Shown in pieces: positions 42,447 to 52,489 of a stretch of 64,000 bases of DNA. The notes beneath the pieces are model-generated. The model was not told the DNA's origin, made no database searches, and worked only from the letters and a program-made list of their open reading frames with translations. Every line of letters begins with the position of its first letter. Position 1 is the first letter of the stretch. This DNA comes from Gemmataceae bacterium (GTDB lineage Bacteria; Planctomycetota; Planctomycetia; Gemmatales; Gemmataceae): contig SIAQ01000012.1 of the NCBI GenBank assembly GCA_009697105.1, positions 1-64,000 on the forward strand. Direction: 5' to 3'. The position numbers were made by a program, and so were the translations under genes.

Positions 42447-43445
42447 CTAACACCACATCCGTTTGTCAACGACGTTCAGCAACCTCTCGCCTTTCACGAA
42501 TCGCCGCAGATTCGCTAACAGCGTCTCCAGATGCCGCTCCGGTACACGCGGTGAGGCAGCGGCGCAGTGCGGCGTCAGGATCACGTTTTCCATGTTCCAC
42601 ATCGGATGTCCCGCAGGCAACGGTTCCGTTTCGAGCACATCCAACCCGGCCCCAGCGATCTCGCCCGCTTGCAATGCCGCTGTCAGGTCCGCCAGATCGA
42701 CGATTACACCGCGACCGACGTTGATGAGGTACGCGTTTTTCTTCATTTGGCGAATGCATTCGCGATTGAAGAGCTTGTAGGTCTCCGGCGTATGCGGGGC
42801 GGCGATGACGACGAAGTCGCATTGGCCCAACATTTCCGCGAGATGGCTAGGCCGATAGATCGCACAGCCGACGGGCGCGTCCTCGGCACGCGGATCGACG
42901 CTGAGAACACGCATGCCGAACGCCAGACCGCGCTCGGCAACGGCAATGCCAATTCCGCCCAAACCGACGATGCCGAGCGTGCAATCGCCGAGCGTGATGG
43001 CGGCACAATCCGAGGGATGCACTTCGCCCGGTCCGCCGTAGCCAGGCAATTCGCCCGCATCGCGGCCGAGCATCCGCCATTCGCCGCGCATTTGCTGACG
43101 CAGATAAACATGAAAGTTTTTGGCGAAACAGATTATGTAGCCGAACACATGATCGGCAATGACATCGCTGAAAATTCCACGCATGTTCGTCACGATCACG
43201 GGTGAAGCGACGAGGTCGGGATACAGATATTTCTCCATGCTCGCCGTCGGCGATTGGGCCCACCGCAATCGTTTGGCCGCCAGGAGGAGGCGCGGCGTGA
43301 GGTAGCCGAACAGCGCGTCGGCGTCGGCGATCTCCGCCGCAGCGATGTCGTCGTTCGCTGCGTTGACGACGTGCATCGGCTGAGCGGCGGCAACGATTTT
43401 CGCCAGGCGCTCGTCCGAAATGGGTGGTGAAATGACCAGCTTCAT
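42447..43445 (-). CDS. D-2-hydroxyacid dehydrogenase (NAD-dependent)
   Basis: 332 residues. Dinucleotide-binding motif GIVGLGGIGIAVAERG followed by VDPRAED, the catalytic Arg in INVGRGVIVD, the Glu region after LDVLETEPLP and the catalytic His in ILTPHCAAASP. These are the standard landmarks of the family that includes glyoxylate, phosphoglycerate and lactate dehydrogenases. Length fits single-domain-pair members without an ACT domain. Substrate cannot be told. Cytoplasmic. It is divergent from the cyclase gene at 43690, with two palindromes in between. Confidence 0.93.
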   Translation of the reverse strand: MKLVISPPISDERLAKIVAAAQPMHVVNAANDDIAAAEIADADALFGYLTPRLLLAAKRLRWAQSPTASMEKYLYPDLVASPVIVTNMRGIFSDVIADHVFGYIICFAKNFHVYLRQQMRGEWRMLGRDAGELPGYGGPGEVHPSDCAAITLGDCTLGIVGLGGIGIAVAERGLAFGMRVLSVDPRAEDAPVGCAIYRPSHLAEMLGQCDFVVIAAPHTPETYKLFNRECIRQMKKNAYLINVGRGVIVDLADLTAALQAGEIAGAGLDVLETEPLPAGHPMWNMENVILTPHCAAASPRVPERHLETLLANLRRFVKGERLLNVVDKRMWC

Positions 43446-43467
43446 CGTACGATCTCCGTAGGGAATT

Positions 43468-43508
43468 CCGCTTGCGGCTCGGCGCTCCGAGCACTAAGCC
43501 GCAAGCGG
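43468..43508. repeat. Short palindrome family A, divergent region
   Basis: CCGCTTGCGGCTCGGCGCTC (43468-43487) and GAGCACTAAGCCGCAAGCGG (43489-43508) pair with two mismatches and almost no loop. It lies upstream of the minus-strand dehydrogenase start. Confidence 0.85.
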
Positions 43509-43570
43509 CGCTCCCGCACATGACTATACTTCGCGAGGCTGAAAATGTCGTATTCTCGGACGAATCGAGC

Positions 43571-43659
43571 CTTTTCCGAGCCGCGACCGTCAGGGAGCGG
43601 CCGACAGCGAACGCACGGCATCTCGTAGGCCGCTCCCTGACGGTCGCGGCTCGGAAAAG
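43571..43659. repeat. Perfect 32-nt palindrome, divergent region
   Basis: CTTTTCCGAGCCGCGACCGT... (43571-43602) and its exact complement (43628-43659) flank a 25-nt loop. It ends 31 bases before the cyclase start. This is the longest perfect pair in the window. Similar GAGCCGCGACCGT palindromes are familiar from Gemmata-like genomes, from memory. Confidence 0.93.
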
Positions 43660-43689
43660 CGACAATCCCACCTGTCGAAGGTTTAACCT

Positions 43690-45321
43690 ATGGACCAACG
43701 CGCTCAGGTCGTCAGTCGGCACGAACCGTCGCGCTTCTTCCTGCTGGCGTGGTTCGACGCCTTCGCGCACCGCCTGCCGTTCTGGGCGCTCGTGGTCGTC
43801 ATCCTCATCTCGAATATCGGCGGCACCGCGTTCAGCTTTTTTTACAACACTCAGCTCATTGTCGAACGCATTCTCACACCCAGCCAAAAAATAGGATTTT
43901 GGGACCACGCCGTCCCCATATACAACGCCGTCGCCTGGCCCACCTGCGTCGCGGCGATATTCTACGTTCTTTGGCCGCTGATGCGCTGCCTGGGCCAACT
44001 GCGGCGTGGCGAAATCGTCGAGCCGGCCTTCCTCGAGTTCTGCCGGCGCCGGCTGGTGAACTTCCCGATCTTCCTACTACTCCTCAACCTGATCGGCATG
44101 CTCCCCGGCGCCTTCATCTTTCCGTGGGTCATCACTGCCAAGGGTGGGACCGAAAAAGCCGATGACATCTGGCTTCATTTCACGATCTCCTTTTTCATCT
44201 CCGCGGTTTTCACAACCGCCCAAACCTTCTTTCTCCTGCAGAGCTTTCTCACCGCCTATCTCTATCCCGATTTTTTCAAGGTCACACGTCCCGATGCCGT
44301 GCCGGGAGTCATCAATATCCCGTTCACGCTCCGCCTGGTGATGCTGTGGATTGCCATCGTTTTGATGCCGTTCATCGGGCTGCTCACGGTCGCCCTGACT
44401 ATCGATAGAAATAATCCCGAGCACCAGATGTTCGCAGTCGGTGTCGGCGTCGCCAGCGCCCTCTCCGGCGCCGCGATTTTTTGGCTCGTCGGCCGCGATC
44501 TGTGGGGATGGATCCAGCAGCAGACCGAAGCGACCGAGCAGATCGCCGACGGCAACTTCGACATCCGCATCGACCAGCCGCGATCTGACGAATGGGGCCG
44601 GCTGACGAATAATTTCAACGATATGGCGACATCCCTCAGCCAGGCCTGGGACTCGCACGAAACGCTCGGTCAGCTGGTCAGCCCACAGGTTCGCGATCAA
44701 ATTTTGCACAACAACCGCGGCTTCGATGTGTCGATGCAGGAGATCACGGTAATGTTTGTCGATATTCGCGGCTTCACGACGCGTTGCGCCAGCGAATCGC
44801 CTCAGCGTATTGGTGAGCTGCTTAACCGTTTTCTCACGCTGGCCGTCCGTGCGATCGAAGGCAATGGCGGGTATGTCAACAAGTTTCTTGGCGATGGCGT
44901 GATGGCGCTGTTCGGCGCCACTCAACCGCATCCCGATCACGCCGACTTTACGCTTGCCTCCGCACGCGAGCTATTGATTCGGCTCCGCGACCTGAACGCC
45001 GAGTTGGTCGCACAAGGGCAGGTGCCGCTCGTGGTTGGCATCGGCATCCACACCGGCACGACGCTCGTCGGATGCTTCGGTGCGACCGTTGTCGGTGAGG
45101 AGGGCCAACCGCTCATTCGCCGCGAATTCACCGCCATTGGCGAGACCGTCAACCTCTGCCAACGTATCGAACAGCTCACCAAAAAGGTCGGCGGCCCGAT
45201 CCTTCTCAGCGAATTCACTCGCAGTTGCTTGCGGCAAAGCTGGCCGCTTGAGGTCGTCGGCCCGCAGGAACTGCTAGGCTCGCCGACGCCGATGCTGGTT
45301 CATCGCGTCGTGACGGCGTAG
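43690..45321 (+). CDS. Membrane adenylate cyclase, class III, with HAMP
   Basis: 543 residues. About five or six hydrophobic helices (around 25-50, 75-95, 125-145, 165-190, 210-235, 250-265). A HAMP-like linker (residues about 270-320, ending NNFNDMATSLSQAW) follows. The C-terminal class III cyclase catalytic domain has metal Asp residues in FVDIRGFT and LGDGVMALFG, adenine-specifying Lys in NKFLGDG and the TAIGETVNL region. It makes cyclic AMP on the cytoplasmic side, probably responding to a signal sensed by the membrane part. A lone gene; the two upstream palindromes lie in its promoter region. Substrate call adenylate is inferred from the KFLGDG/TAIGE residues. Confidence 0.92.
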   Translation: MDQRAQVVSRHEPSRFFLLAWFDAFAHRLPFWALVVVILISNIGGTAFSFFYNTQLIVERILTPSQKIGFWDHAVPIYNAVAWPTCVAAIFYVLWPLMRCLGQLRRGEIVEPAFLEFCRRRLVNFPIFLLLLNLIGMLPGAFIFPWVITAKGGTEKADDIWLHFTISFFISAVFTTAQTFFLLQSFLTAYLYPDFFKVTRPDAVPGVINIPFTLRLVMLWIAIVLMPFIGLLTVALTIDRNNPEHQMFAVGVGVASALSGAAIFWLVGRDLWGWIQQQTEATEQIADGNFDIRIDQPRSDEWGRLTNNFNDMATSLSQAWDSHETLGQLVSPQVRDQILHNNRGFDVSMQEITVMFVDIRGFTTRCASESPQRIGELLNRFLTLAVRAIEGNGGYVNKFLGDGVMALFGATQPHPDHADFTLASARELLIRLRDLNAELVAQGQVPLVVGIGIHTGTTLVGCFGATVVGEEGQPLIRREFTAIGETVNLCQRIEQLTKKVGGPILLSEFTRSCLRQSWPLEVVGPQELLGSPTPMLVHRVVTA

Positions 45322-45359
45322 ACTGACCTACGAAATGTTTGGATTCGCCAAACGGTTTC

Positions 45360-45442
45360 TTCCCGATTCCGCCTCTTGCGGCTTAGCGCTCGCAAGGCGC
45401 CGCGCGATCGCTATGCCGCAAGAGGCAAAGTCAAATCGGGAA
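45360..45442. repeat. Palindrome family A with outer stem
   Basis: TTCCCGATT (45360-45368) pairs with AATCGGGAA (45434-45442), and inside CCTCTTGCGGCTTAGCG pairs with CGCTATGCCGCAAGAGG. It sits between the cyclase and SGNH genes. Confidence 0.88.
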
Positions 45443-45494
45443 AGTATTTTGTATGATCCTTAGACGACACCCATTCCTATCCGGAGAACCTCTC

Positions 45495-46758
45495 ATGAAC
45501 CGATTTTTGGCAATCGTGCTCATCGCAATCGTCGCGCCAGCCGTGACCGCGCAGGACTTCTTCCTCAAGAAAGGCGATGTCGTCGTCATGATGGGCGACA
45601 GCATCACCGAGCAACGGCTCTACTCCAACTACGTCGAAATCTGGAGCCAAACGCGCTTCCCGTCGCACAACCTCGTCTTCCGCAACGTCGGCATCGGCGG
45701 CGATCGCTCGACCGGCGGCAACGGCCGCTTCAAACGCGATGTCCTCACTCACAAGCCCACCGTACTCACCGTCGATTTCGGCATGAACGACGGCAACTAC
45801 AACCTCAAGGCGTTCGACGAGAAATCGTTCGCCACCTACATCAAGGGGCTGCAAGGTATCGCCGATCAGGCCAATGCCGCCAAGATTCGCGTCGCCTGGA
45901 TCACGCCGCAACCGGTCGAGCATAATCCGGGCGACGCCAAAGAAGCATACAACATTACGCTCGAAAAGTTCTCCGCGGGCGTCGGCGACATCGCCAAGAA
46001 GAACGAAGGCCTGTTCGTTGACCAGTTTCACCCCTACTGGGCCGTTATCGACAAAGCACGAAAAGCCGGCGAGAAAGGCCGTATCACCGGCGGCGACGCC
46101 GTGCACCCTGGACCCGCTGGCCAAGCCATGATGGCGGTGGCGATCATGAAGGGCATGAACTTTCCGCGAACCGTGTCGAGCGTCACAGTCGATGCTGCCG
46201 GTGGCTCGGGCAAGCCAGATACGAAGAACTGCACAATCGACTCGTTCAACACCGAAGGCGGCATCATTGCGTTTCAACGCAAAGACGCCGCTTTGCCGTT
46301 TTTCCCCGATGCCGCCAAGAGCTTCCTGAAACACACGCCGCTTTTGGAAGAAATGAACGACTACGGTTTGAAGGTCACCGGTCTCAAAGCAGGCAAGTAT
46401 GACGTGAAACTCGGCGGCAAAACGGTTGCCTCTTACAGCGATGCCGAACTCGCCAAGGGCGTCAACCTTGCCGGGCCTGCGTTGAAAGTTCGGCCCGGTT
46501 GCCGATCAGGTCAACGCCATCGCCAAGGCGATCACCGACAAGACCAACTACTACCACGGCCAAATCTACGGCCCGTTGGTGCTGCAACGCAACATCGCCA
46601 AGAATCCTGATTTCAAAGATGTGGCGAAGGAGGACCTCGCCAAGCGGCGCGATGCCCTGATCGCCGAGCGCATGAAAAAGATGCCGGAACTCGATGCGGC
46701 AATTCACAAGACCTTGGAGCCGCGACCACATCTTGTCGAAATCGTGGCTGCCAAGTAA
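45495..46758 (+). pseudogene. SGNH hydrolase with a +1 frameshift
   Basis: Starts with signal peptide MNRFLAIVLIAIVAPAVTA (ATG 45495, RBS GGAGAA) and block I of SGNH/GDSL esterases, VMMGDSITEQ, then GIGGDRS, NDGNYNLKAF and the late HPG motif AVHPGPAGQAMM. Around 46485-46490 (TTGAAAGTTCGG) one extra base moves the reading into another frame and a stop follows at about 46608. Dropping one base gives LKFGPVADQVNAIAKA, continuing to TLEPRPHLVEIVAAK and a stop at 46756-46758. The intact protein would be about 420 residues. It could be a true lesion, recent or population-specific, or a sequencing error. Confidence 0.75.
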
Positions 46759-46764
46759 ATCGAA

Positions 46765-46825
46765 TCGCTTAGCCGTGACGCGCAGCGGAGCATGCCATTT
46801 CGCGCTAGGCAGCGCGTCGCGGATT
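46765..46825. repeat. Imperfect palindrome, family B-like
   Basis: GCTTAGCCGTGACGCGC and GCGCGTCGCGGATTA form imperfect complementary ends around GCGCTAGGC. It lies between the SGNH pseudogene and the TPR gene. Confidence 0.55.
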
Positions 46826-46852
46826 AACGAACGATCGCATTTCGGAGTCGCC

Positions 46853-49800
46853 ATGGACGATCCAGAGAAGGACGAAGTACGCGAAAAGACCGAAGCGCAA
46901 AGGCACTTCGATGCCGCGGACGAATTGCGCCTCGAGGGCAAGCTGGATCGTGCGATCGCAGAGTGCGAGGCAGCGATTCGGCTCGATCCGAATTATGCGC
47001 GCGCGTACGGGTGCCGTGGTGCTGCGTTCCGCGCCAAGGGCAATCTCGAACAAGCCTTGGTCGACTTTACAACGGCGTTGAATCTTGATCCCAGCTTCGT
47101 CTGGGGTTTTGTCGAACGCGGCATGCTCTACCGTCAAATGGACAAGCTCGACGCAGCCATGGCGGATATTAGCGATGCCCTGTCGCTGGAAGACGGTTAC
47201 GCCCGCGCCTGGGGAGCCCGGGGCCTCATCCACGGGCAGCGTCAGGACCATGATCTCGCGATCGCCGACTTCGATCGGGCGCTCGACCTCGATCCCGACT
47301 ACCACCTTATCTACCTCTATCGCGCACGGGCTCGACGCTTTCTACAGCAATACGATCTCGCGATGGGCGATCTCAATGAATTGATTCGACAGGACGAAAT
47401 ATTGGCCGACGCCTACGCCGAGCGCGGCGCCGTCTACCGTCGGCTTGGCGAGTTGGACATGGCGATTGGCGATTTGTGTGAGTCGGTCGAAATAGAACCG
47501 GACCCGTGGGTCTACTCGGAACTGGGCAGTGCCTACGGTCGAAAAGGCGATTCGGCGCGGGCGGAAGCGAGCTTTTCCAAGGCGCTCGAACTCGATCCGA
47601 AATTCGTCCGAGCGATGGCCGAGCGTGGCGCGCTACGGCGTCGCGCGGGGCGCTGGCAGGAAGCGATTGCCGATCTCGATAGCGCAATCACCCTTGAGCC
47701 TGACGCCTGGAAGCTGGCGGAGCGTGGCTGCGCTCATGCCGGCGCCGACCAGTACCAGGCTGCGTTGGCGGATTACAACGCTGCGCTCGAATTGGAACCG
47801 AACTACTCCTTCGCACTGGCAAGACGCGGAATGGCGTATCGCGAACTCGATGACTATGACCAGGCGATTCGTGACCTGACTCGAGCGTTGAAGGTGGGGC
47901 CGGCCAGCGACTGGATTTATGCGGAACGCGGATCGGCGTTTCGGCTCAAAGGCATGCTCGATTTCGCCATTGACGATCTCACAGAGGCGGTCGAGCGCGA
48001 TCCCGATTATTTCTGGGCCTGGGCGGAACGCGGGGCGTCGCATCGGCTCAAGGGGCAGCTCGATGAGGCCGTCGCCGACTTGAGCCGTGCTATCAAGCTT
48101 TCGCCGACCTATACCTGGGCGATTGGGCAACGCGGCATCGCGCATCGCCATGCAGGCGACCATGCCAAGGCGATCGCCGACTTGTCGCACGCTTTGGAGT
48201 TGGGCGGGGAGCGAATGTGGGTGCTGTCGCAGCGCGGCGTCGCCTATCGTGAGGCAGGCGAATACGCCGCCGGTGTCGCCGATCTCTCCGCCTCGCTGGC
48301 GATCGAGGAATCGACCTGGGCGTTCGTCGAGCGGGCGATCTGCTATCGCAATCTCGAACAGTACGACCTTGGGATTGCCGATTGTTCCAAAGCGATCGAG
48401 CTCGCACCGAAGCACGCGACGGCCTGGGCGCAACGCGGCTACGCCTTTGCCGAGAAAGGCGATGCGGATCAGGCGATCACCGACTTTACCGAGGCGTTGA
48501 AACTCGACGCCGGCATCGGCTGGGCGTTTGATCAGCGAGCGCTTGCGTATCGCAAGAAAAACCTGCTGGATCTCGCCTTGGCCGACTTTTCTGAATCGTT
48601 GCGATTGTTCCCGAACGACGCCTGGAGTTGGGCGCAGCGCGGCGTCACACATCGGACGGCTGGGGCCTATAATCTCGCGATTGTTGACCTGACCAAGGCC
48701 ATCGAACTCGCGCGCGATGAATCGTGGATTTACGCTGCCCGCGGTCTGACGAATCGGCTGGCGAATTCGCTGGTGGATGCCATCGGCGATTTCACTCGGG
48801 CACTGGAAATGGATTCCGACTATGTCTACGCTTTGGGCCAGCGCGCCATCGCCTACCGCATTCAAGGAAGTTACCAGCTCGCGCTTGCCGACCTGAACAA
48901 AGCAATCGGATTAGGCGGCAAGCAGGATTGGCTTTATGACGCCCGTGGGCGAACGCTTCGATTGATCGGACAGCACGAGGCGGCCATCGCCGACCTGACG
49001 GTTTCATTGGAAATCACCGGCGACTCGGCATGGACGTTGACGGAGCGTGGCCAGGCCTACCGCATGCTCGGCAAGTACGTCGAGGCCGTCGCCGATTTCA
49101 CGCGATCGTTGGGACTGGAGCCCGATGAGTCGCTGGCGTGGGCGTGGCGCGGCGTTTCGCAATATCACCTGAAGCAGTACGATGCGGCCATTGCCGACCT
49201 CACTAGAGCATTGGCGATCAATCCGAATTACACCTGGGCACGGAGCCAGCGCGGGCTTGCCTATCGGGTGTATGGAAAGCACGATGACGCAATCGCCGAT
49301 TTGACGGCAGCATTGGAGGCAGACCCAAGCGATGCCTGGGTCTTGGCTCAACGTGGCATCGCCTACCGCGAGAAGAAAGAACTTGCCAAGGCCGTCAGCG
49401 AGCTTTCCCTCGCGATCGAACTCGGCAAAAACGAATCATGGGTGTTGGGCGAACGTGGCTTCGCCTATCGGCTTAATAAGCAATGGGACGAGGCGATCGT
49501 CGATTTCAACGCGCAGATCGAAGGCAATCCCGCCAGTGGCTGGGCACATGCCCAGCGGGCGGTATCCTACCGCGAGAAGAAAGACCAGGCCAAGGCCATC
49601 AGCGATTACACCCGTGCGATTGAATTGGGTATGCGCGAAGGATGGGTCGTCGGTGAACGCGGACTCTGCTATCGGCTTATCAAACAATACGACGACGCCA
49701 TCGCCGATCTGAACGCCCATATCCATGTCGACCCGGACAGCGGTTGGGCATTCGCTCAGCGCGGCATTGCCTACCGAGAGAAGGGTGAGTTCGCCCAGGC

Positions 49801-50881
49801 GGTTTCGGACCTCACGCACGCAATCGAACTTGGCAAGAATGAAGCCTGGGTTTTTGGTGCGCGTGGCCTTGCCTATCGTCGATCCGATCAGTTCGGCCAC
49901 GCCATCGCCGATTTCACGGCACAGATAGCGATCGACCCGGACGACAGCTGGCCGTACGGATATCGCGGCGAGACACATATCGCGAAAAAACAGTACGCGG
50001 AAGCTGTCGCTGACCTGACCCGAGCGAATGAACTGAGCAATAACGACGCCTGGTTTCGCAGTCAACTTGCCTATGCGCTTCGCTTGAACAACCAGTATGA
50101 CGCAGCCATCGCCGCGTTCGCCGCGTTTCTTGAGATCGGCACCGACAAAATCTGGGGGCTCGCGCAACGCGGAATCGCCCATCGGCAGAAAGGCGACTAC
50201 CCGGTTGCAATAGCGGATTTGACGACAGCTATCGAACTCGGCCAAGTGAAAGCCTGGGTGTATGGCGAACGCGGAATGACCTATTACTTTGCTAAACAAT
50301 ACGAAAATGCGATAGCCGATTTCACGACGGCGATCGACATGGACCGTAGCCTTGGCTGGCTTCACAGACAACGTGCGCGAACCTGGGCGCATCGCCGCTA
50401 CTACTCCAAAGCGCTCGCTGATATCGACGAGGCCGTGAAGGTGGAGCCGAAGAACCAGGCGGAATATCTGGCGATTCGAGCCGATTTTCACGAGAGATTC
50501 GGCCGAATCGCTCTCGCGCGGCGAGATATGGATGCGGCGTTCCTTCTCGCTCCCGATGACACTCATGTCAATAATCTCATCGCCTGGCTAACTGCGACCA
50601 GTCCGTCGCCAGACTTTCGAGATGGCGCCGGTGCACTAAGGCACGCTACCAAGGCGTGCGAGAAAACGAACTGGCAGGACCATGACTACATCGACTCTCT
50701 TGCCGCCGCGTGCGCCGAGGTTGGTGATTTCGCCAGGGCGATTGAACTGCAAACGAAAGCGATGGAAGGCGCTTCGGCAAATCAGATAGCCGACTTCGCT
50801 TCAAGGCTTGGGCTCTACCGAGCCAGTACGCCATTCCGTCGCGTCGCGGAGGCGCCGCTGGATGATACCGATGTCGGTTAA
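46853..50881 (+). CDS. Giant TPR-repeat protein
   Basis: About 1342 residues, almost entirely tetratricopeptide repeats: roughly 35-38 units of about 34 residues, with the pattern W-x3-RG-x-AYR and AIADLT-x-AIEL. More than twenty repeats carry the Trp at position 4 (for example AWGARGLIHG, TWAIGQRGIAHR, SWVLGERGFAYR). Between about 49330 and 49900 repeats alternate in a 68-residue two-unit supra-repeat. A short N-terminal acidic region (MDDPEKDEVREKTEAQ) precedes them and a non-repetitive tail ends in EAPLDDTDVG. No signal peptide, so cytoplasmic, a likely large scaffold. RBS GGAG lies a few bases before ATG 46853. No partner domain is fused. Confidence 0.88.
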   Translation: MDDPEKDEVREKTEAQRHFDAADELRLEGKLDRAIAECEAAIRLDPNYARAYGCRGAAFRAKGNLEQALVDFTTALNLDPSFVWGFVERGMLYRQMDKLDAAMADISDALSLEDGYARAWGARGLIHGQRQDHDLAIADFDRALDLDPDYHLIYLYRARARRFLQQYDLAMGDLNELIRQDEILADAYAERGAVYRRLGELDMAIGDLCESVEIEPDPWVYSELGSAYGRKGDSARAEASFSKALELDPKFVRAMAERGALRRRAGRWQEAIADLDSAITLEPDAWKLAERGCAHAGADQYQAALADYNAALELEPNYSFALARRGMAYRELDDYDQAIRDLTRALKVGPASDWIYAERGSAFRLKGMLDFAIDDLTEAVERDPDYFWAWAERGASHRLKGQLDEAVADLSRAIKLSPTYTWAIGQRGIAHRHAGDHAKAIADLSHALELGGERMWVLSQRGVAYREAGEYAAGVADLSASLAIEESTWAFVERAICYRNLEQYDLGIADCSKAIELAPKHATAWAQRGYAFAEKGDADQAITDFTEALKLDAGIGWAFDQRALAYRKKNLLDLALADFSESLRLFPNDAWSWAQRGVTHRTAGAYNLAIVDLTKAIELARDESWIYAARGLTNRLANSLVDAIGDFTRALEMDSDYVYALGQRAIAYRIQGSYQLALADLNKAIGLGGKQDWLYDARGRTLRLIGQHEAAIADLTVSLEITGDSAWTLTERGQAYRMLGKYVEAVADFTRSLGLEPDESLAWAWRGVSQYHLKQYDAAIADLTRALAINPNYTWARSQRGLAYRVYGKHDDAIADLTAALEADPSDAWVLAQRGIAYREKKELAKAVSELSLAIELGKNESWVLGERGFAYRLNKQWDEAIVDFNAQIEGNPASGWAHAQRAVSYREKKDQAKAISDYTRAIELGMREGWVVGERGLCYRLIKQYDDAIADLNAHIHVDPDSGWAFAQRGIAYREKGEFAQAVSDLTHAIELGKNEAWVFGARGLAYRRSDQFGHAIADFTAQIAIDPDDSWPYGYRGETHIAKKQYAEAVADLTRANELSNNDAWFRSQLAYALRLNNQYDAAIAAFAAFLEIGTDKIWGLAQRGIAHRQKGDYPVAIADLTTAIELGQVKAWVYGERGMTYYFAKQYENAIADFTTAIDMDRSLGWLHRQRARTWAHRRYYSKALADIDEAVKVEPKNQAEYLAIRADFHERFGRIALARRDMDAAFLLAPDDTHVNNLIAWLTATSPSPDFRDGAGALRHATKACEKTNWQDHDYIDSLAAACAEVGDFARAIELQTKAMEGASANQIADFASRLGLYRASTPFRRVAEAPLDDTDVG

Positions 50882-51068
50882 CCTGGGGCGTGAAGCGGAG
50901 GGTGGAGGTGACGACATCGCGCTCCGCTTCGCGCTGCGGTAAAATGGAAAGCGGGCCGAGTGCGGCTGGCCGACGCGCACTTGCTCCGCTACAGTGTCAG
51001 CAGGAGCCGACGGCGCATCAAACGCCGGGCCAAGGATTCGTCCCTCAACTCATCACGGATATTGCGAC

Positions 51069-52355
<1,287 letters not shown>

Positions 52356-52378
52356 CAAAATTCAAATATCGGATCGAG

Positions 52379-52459
52379 GTTTAGCCGCTCGCTTTTGGCG
52401 AGCGCGAACTGGTTTCCATGCGAAGCCCGGACGCGCTCGCCCAAGGTGAGCGGCTAAAC
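52379..52459. repeat. Palindrome family B
   Basis: GTTTAGCCGCTCGCTTTTGG (52379-52398) and its right arm ending GAGCGGCTAAAC (52459). Two mismatches would be G-U or U-G in RNA. It lies between the dehydrogenase and SNF2 genes. Confidence 0.9.
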
Positions 52460-52489
52460 AAAAGCAAATACACTACACGAGGTACCACA

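Noticed and set aside
46450-46610. Alternative C-terminus of the SGNH protein (46490-46610)
   Set aside because: The out-of-frame residues (CRSGQRHRQGDH) are typical of a shifted GC-rich frame; the other frame continues the family-like sequence.
49436-50566. Repeated open frame on the minus strand opposite the TPR gene
   Set aside because: Repetitive TPR DNA gives repetitive translations on the other strand; no RBS and no structure.
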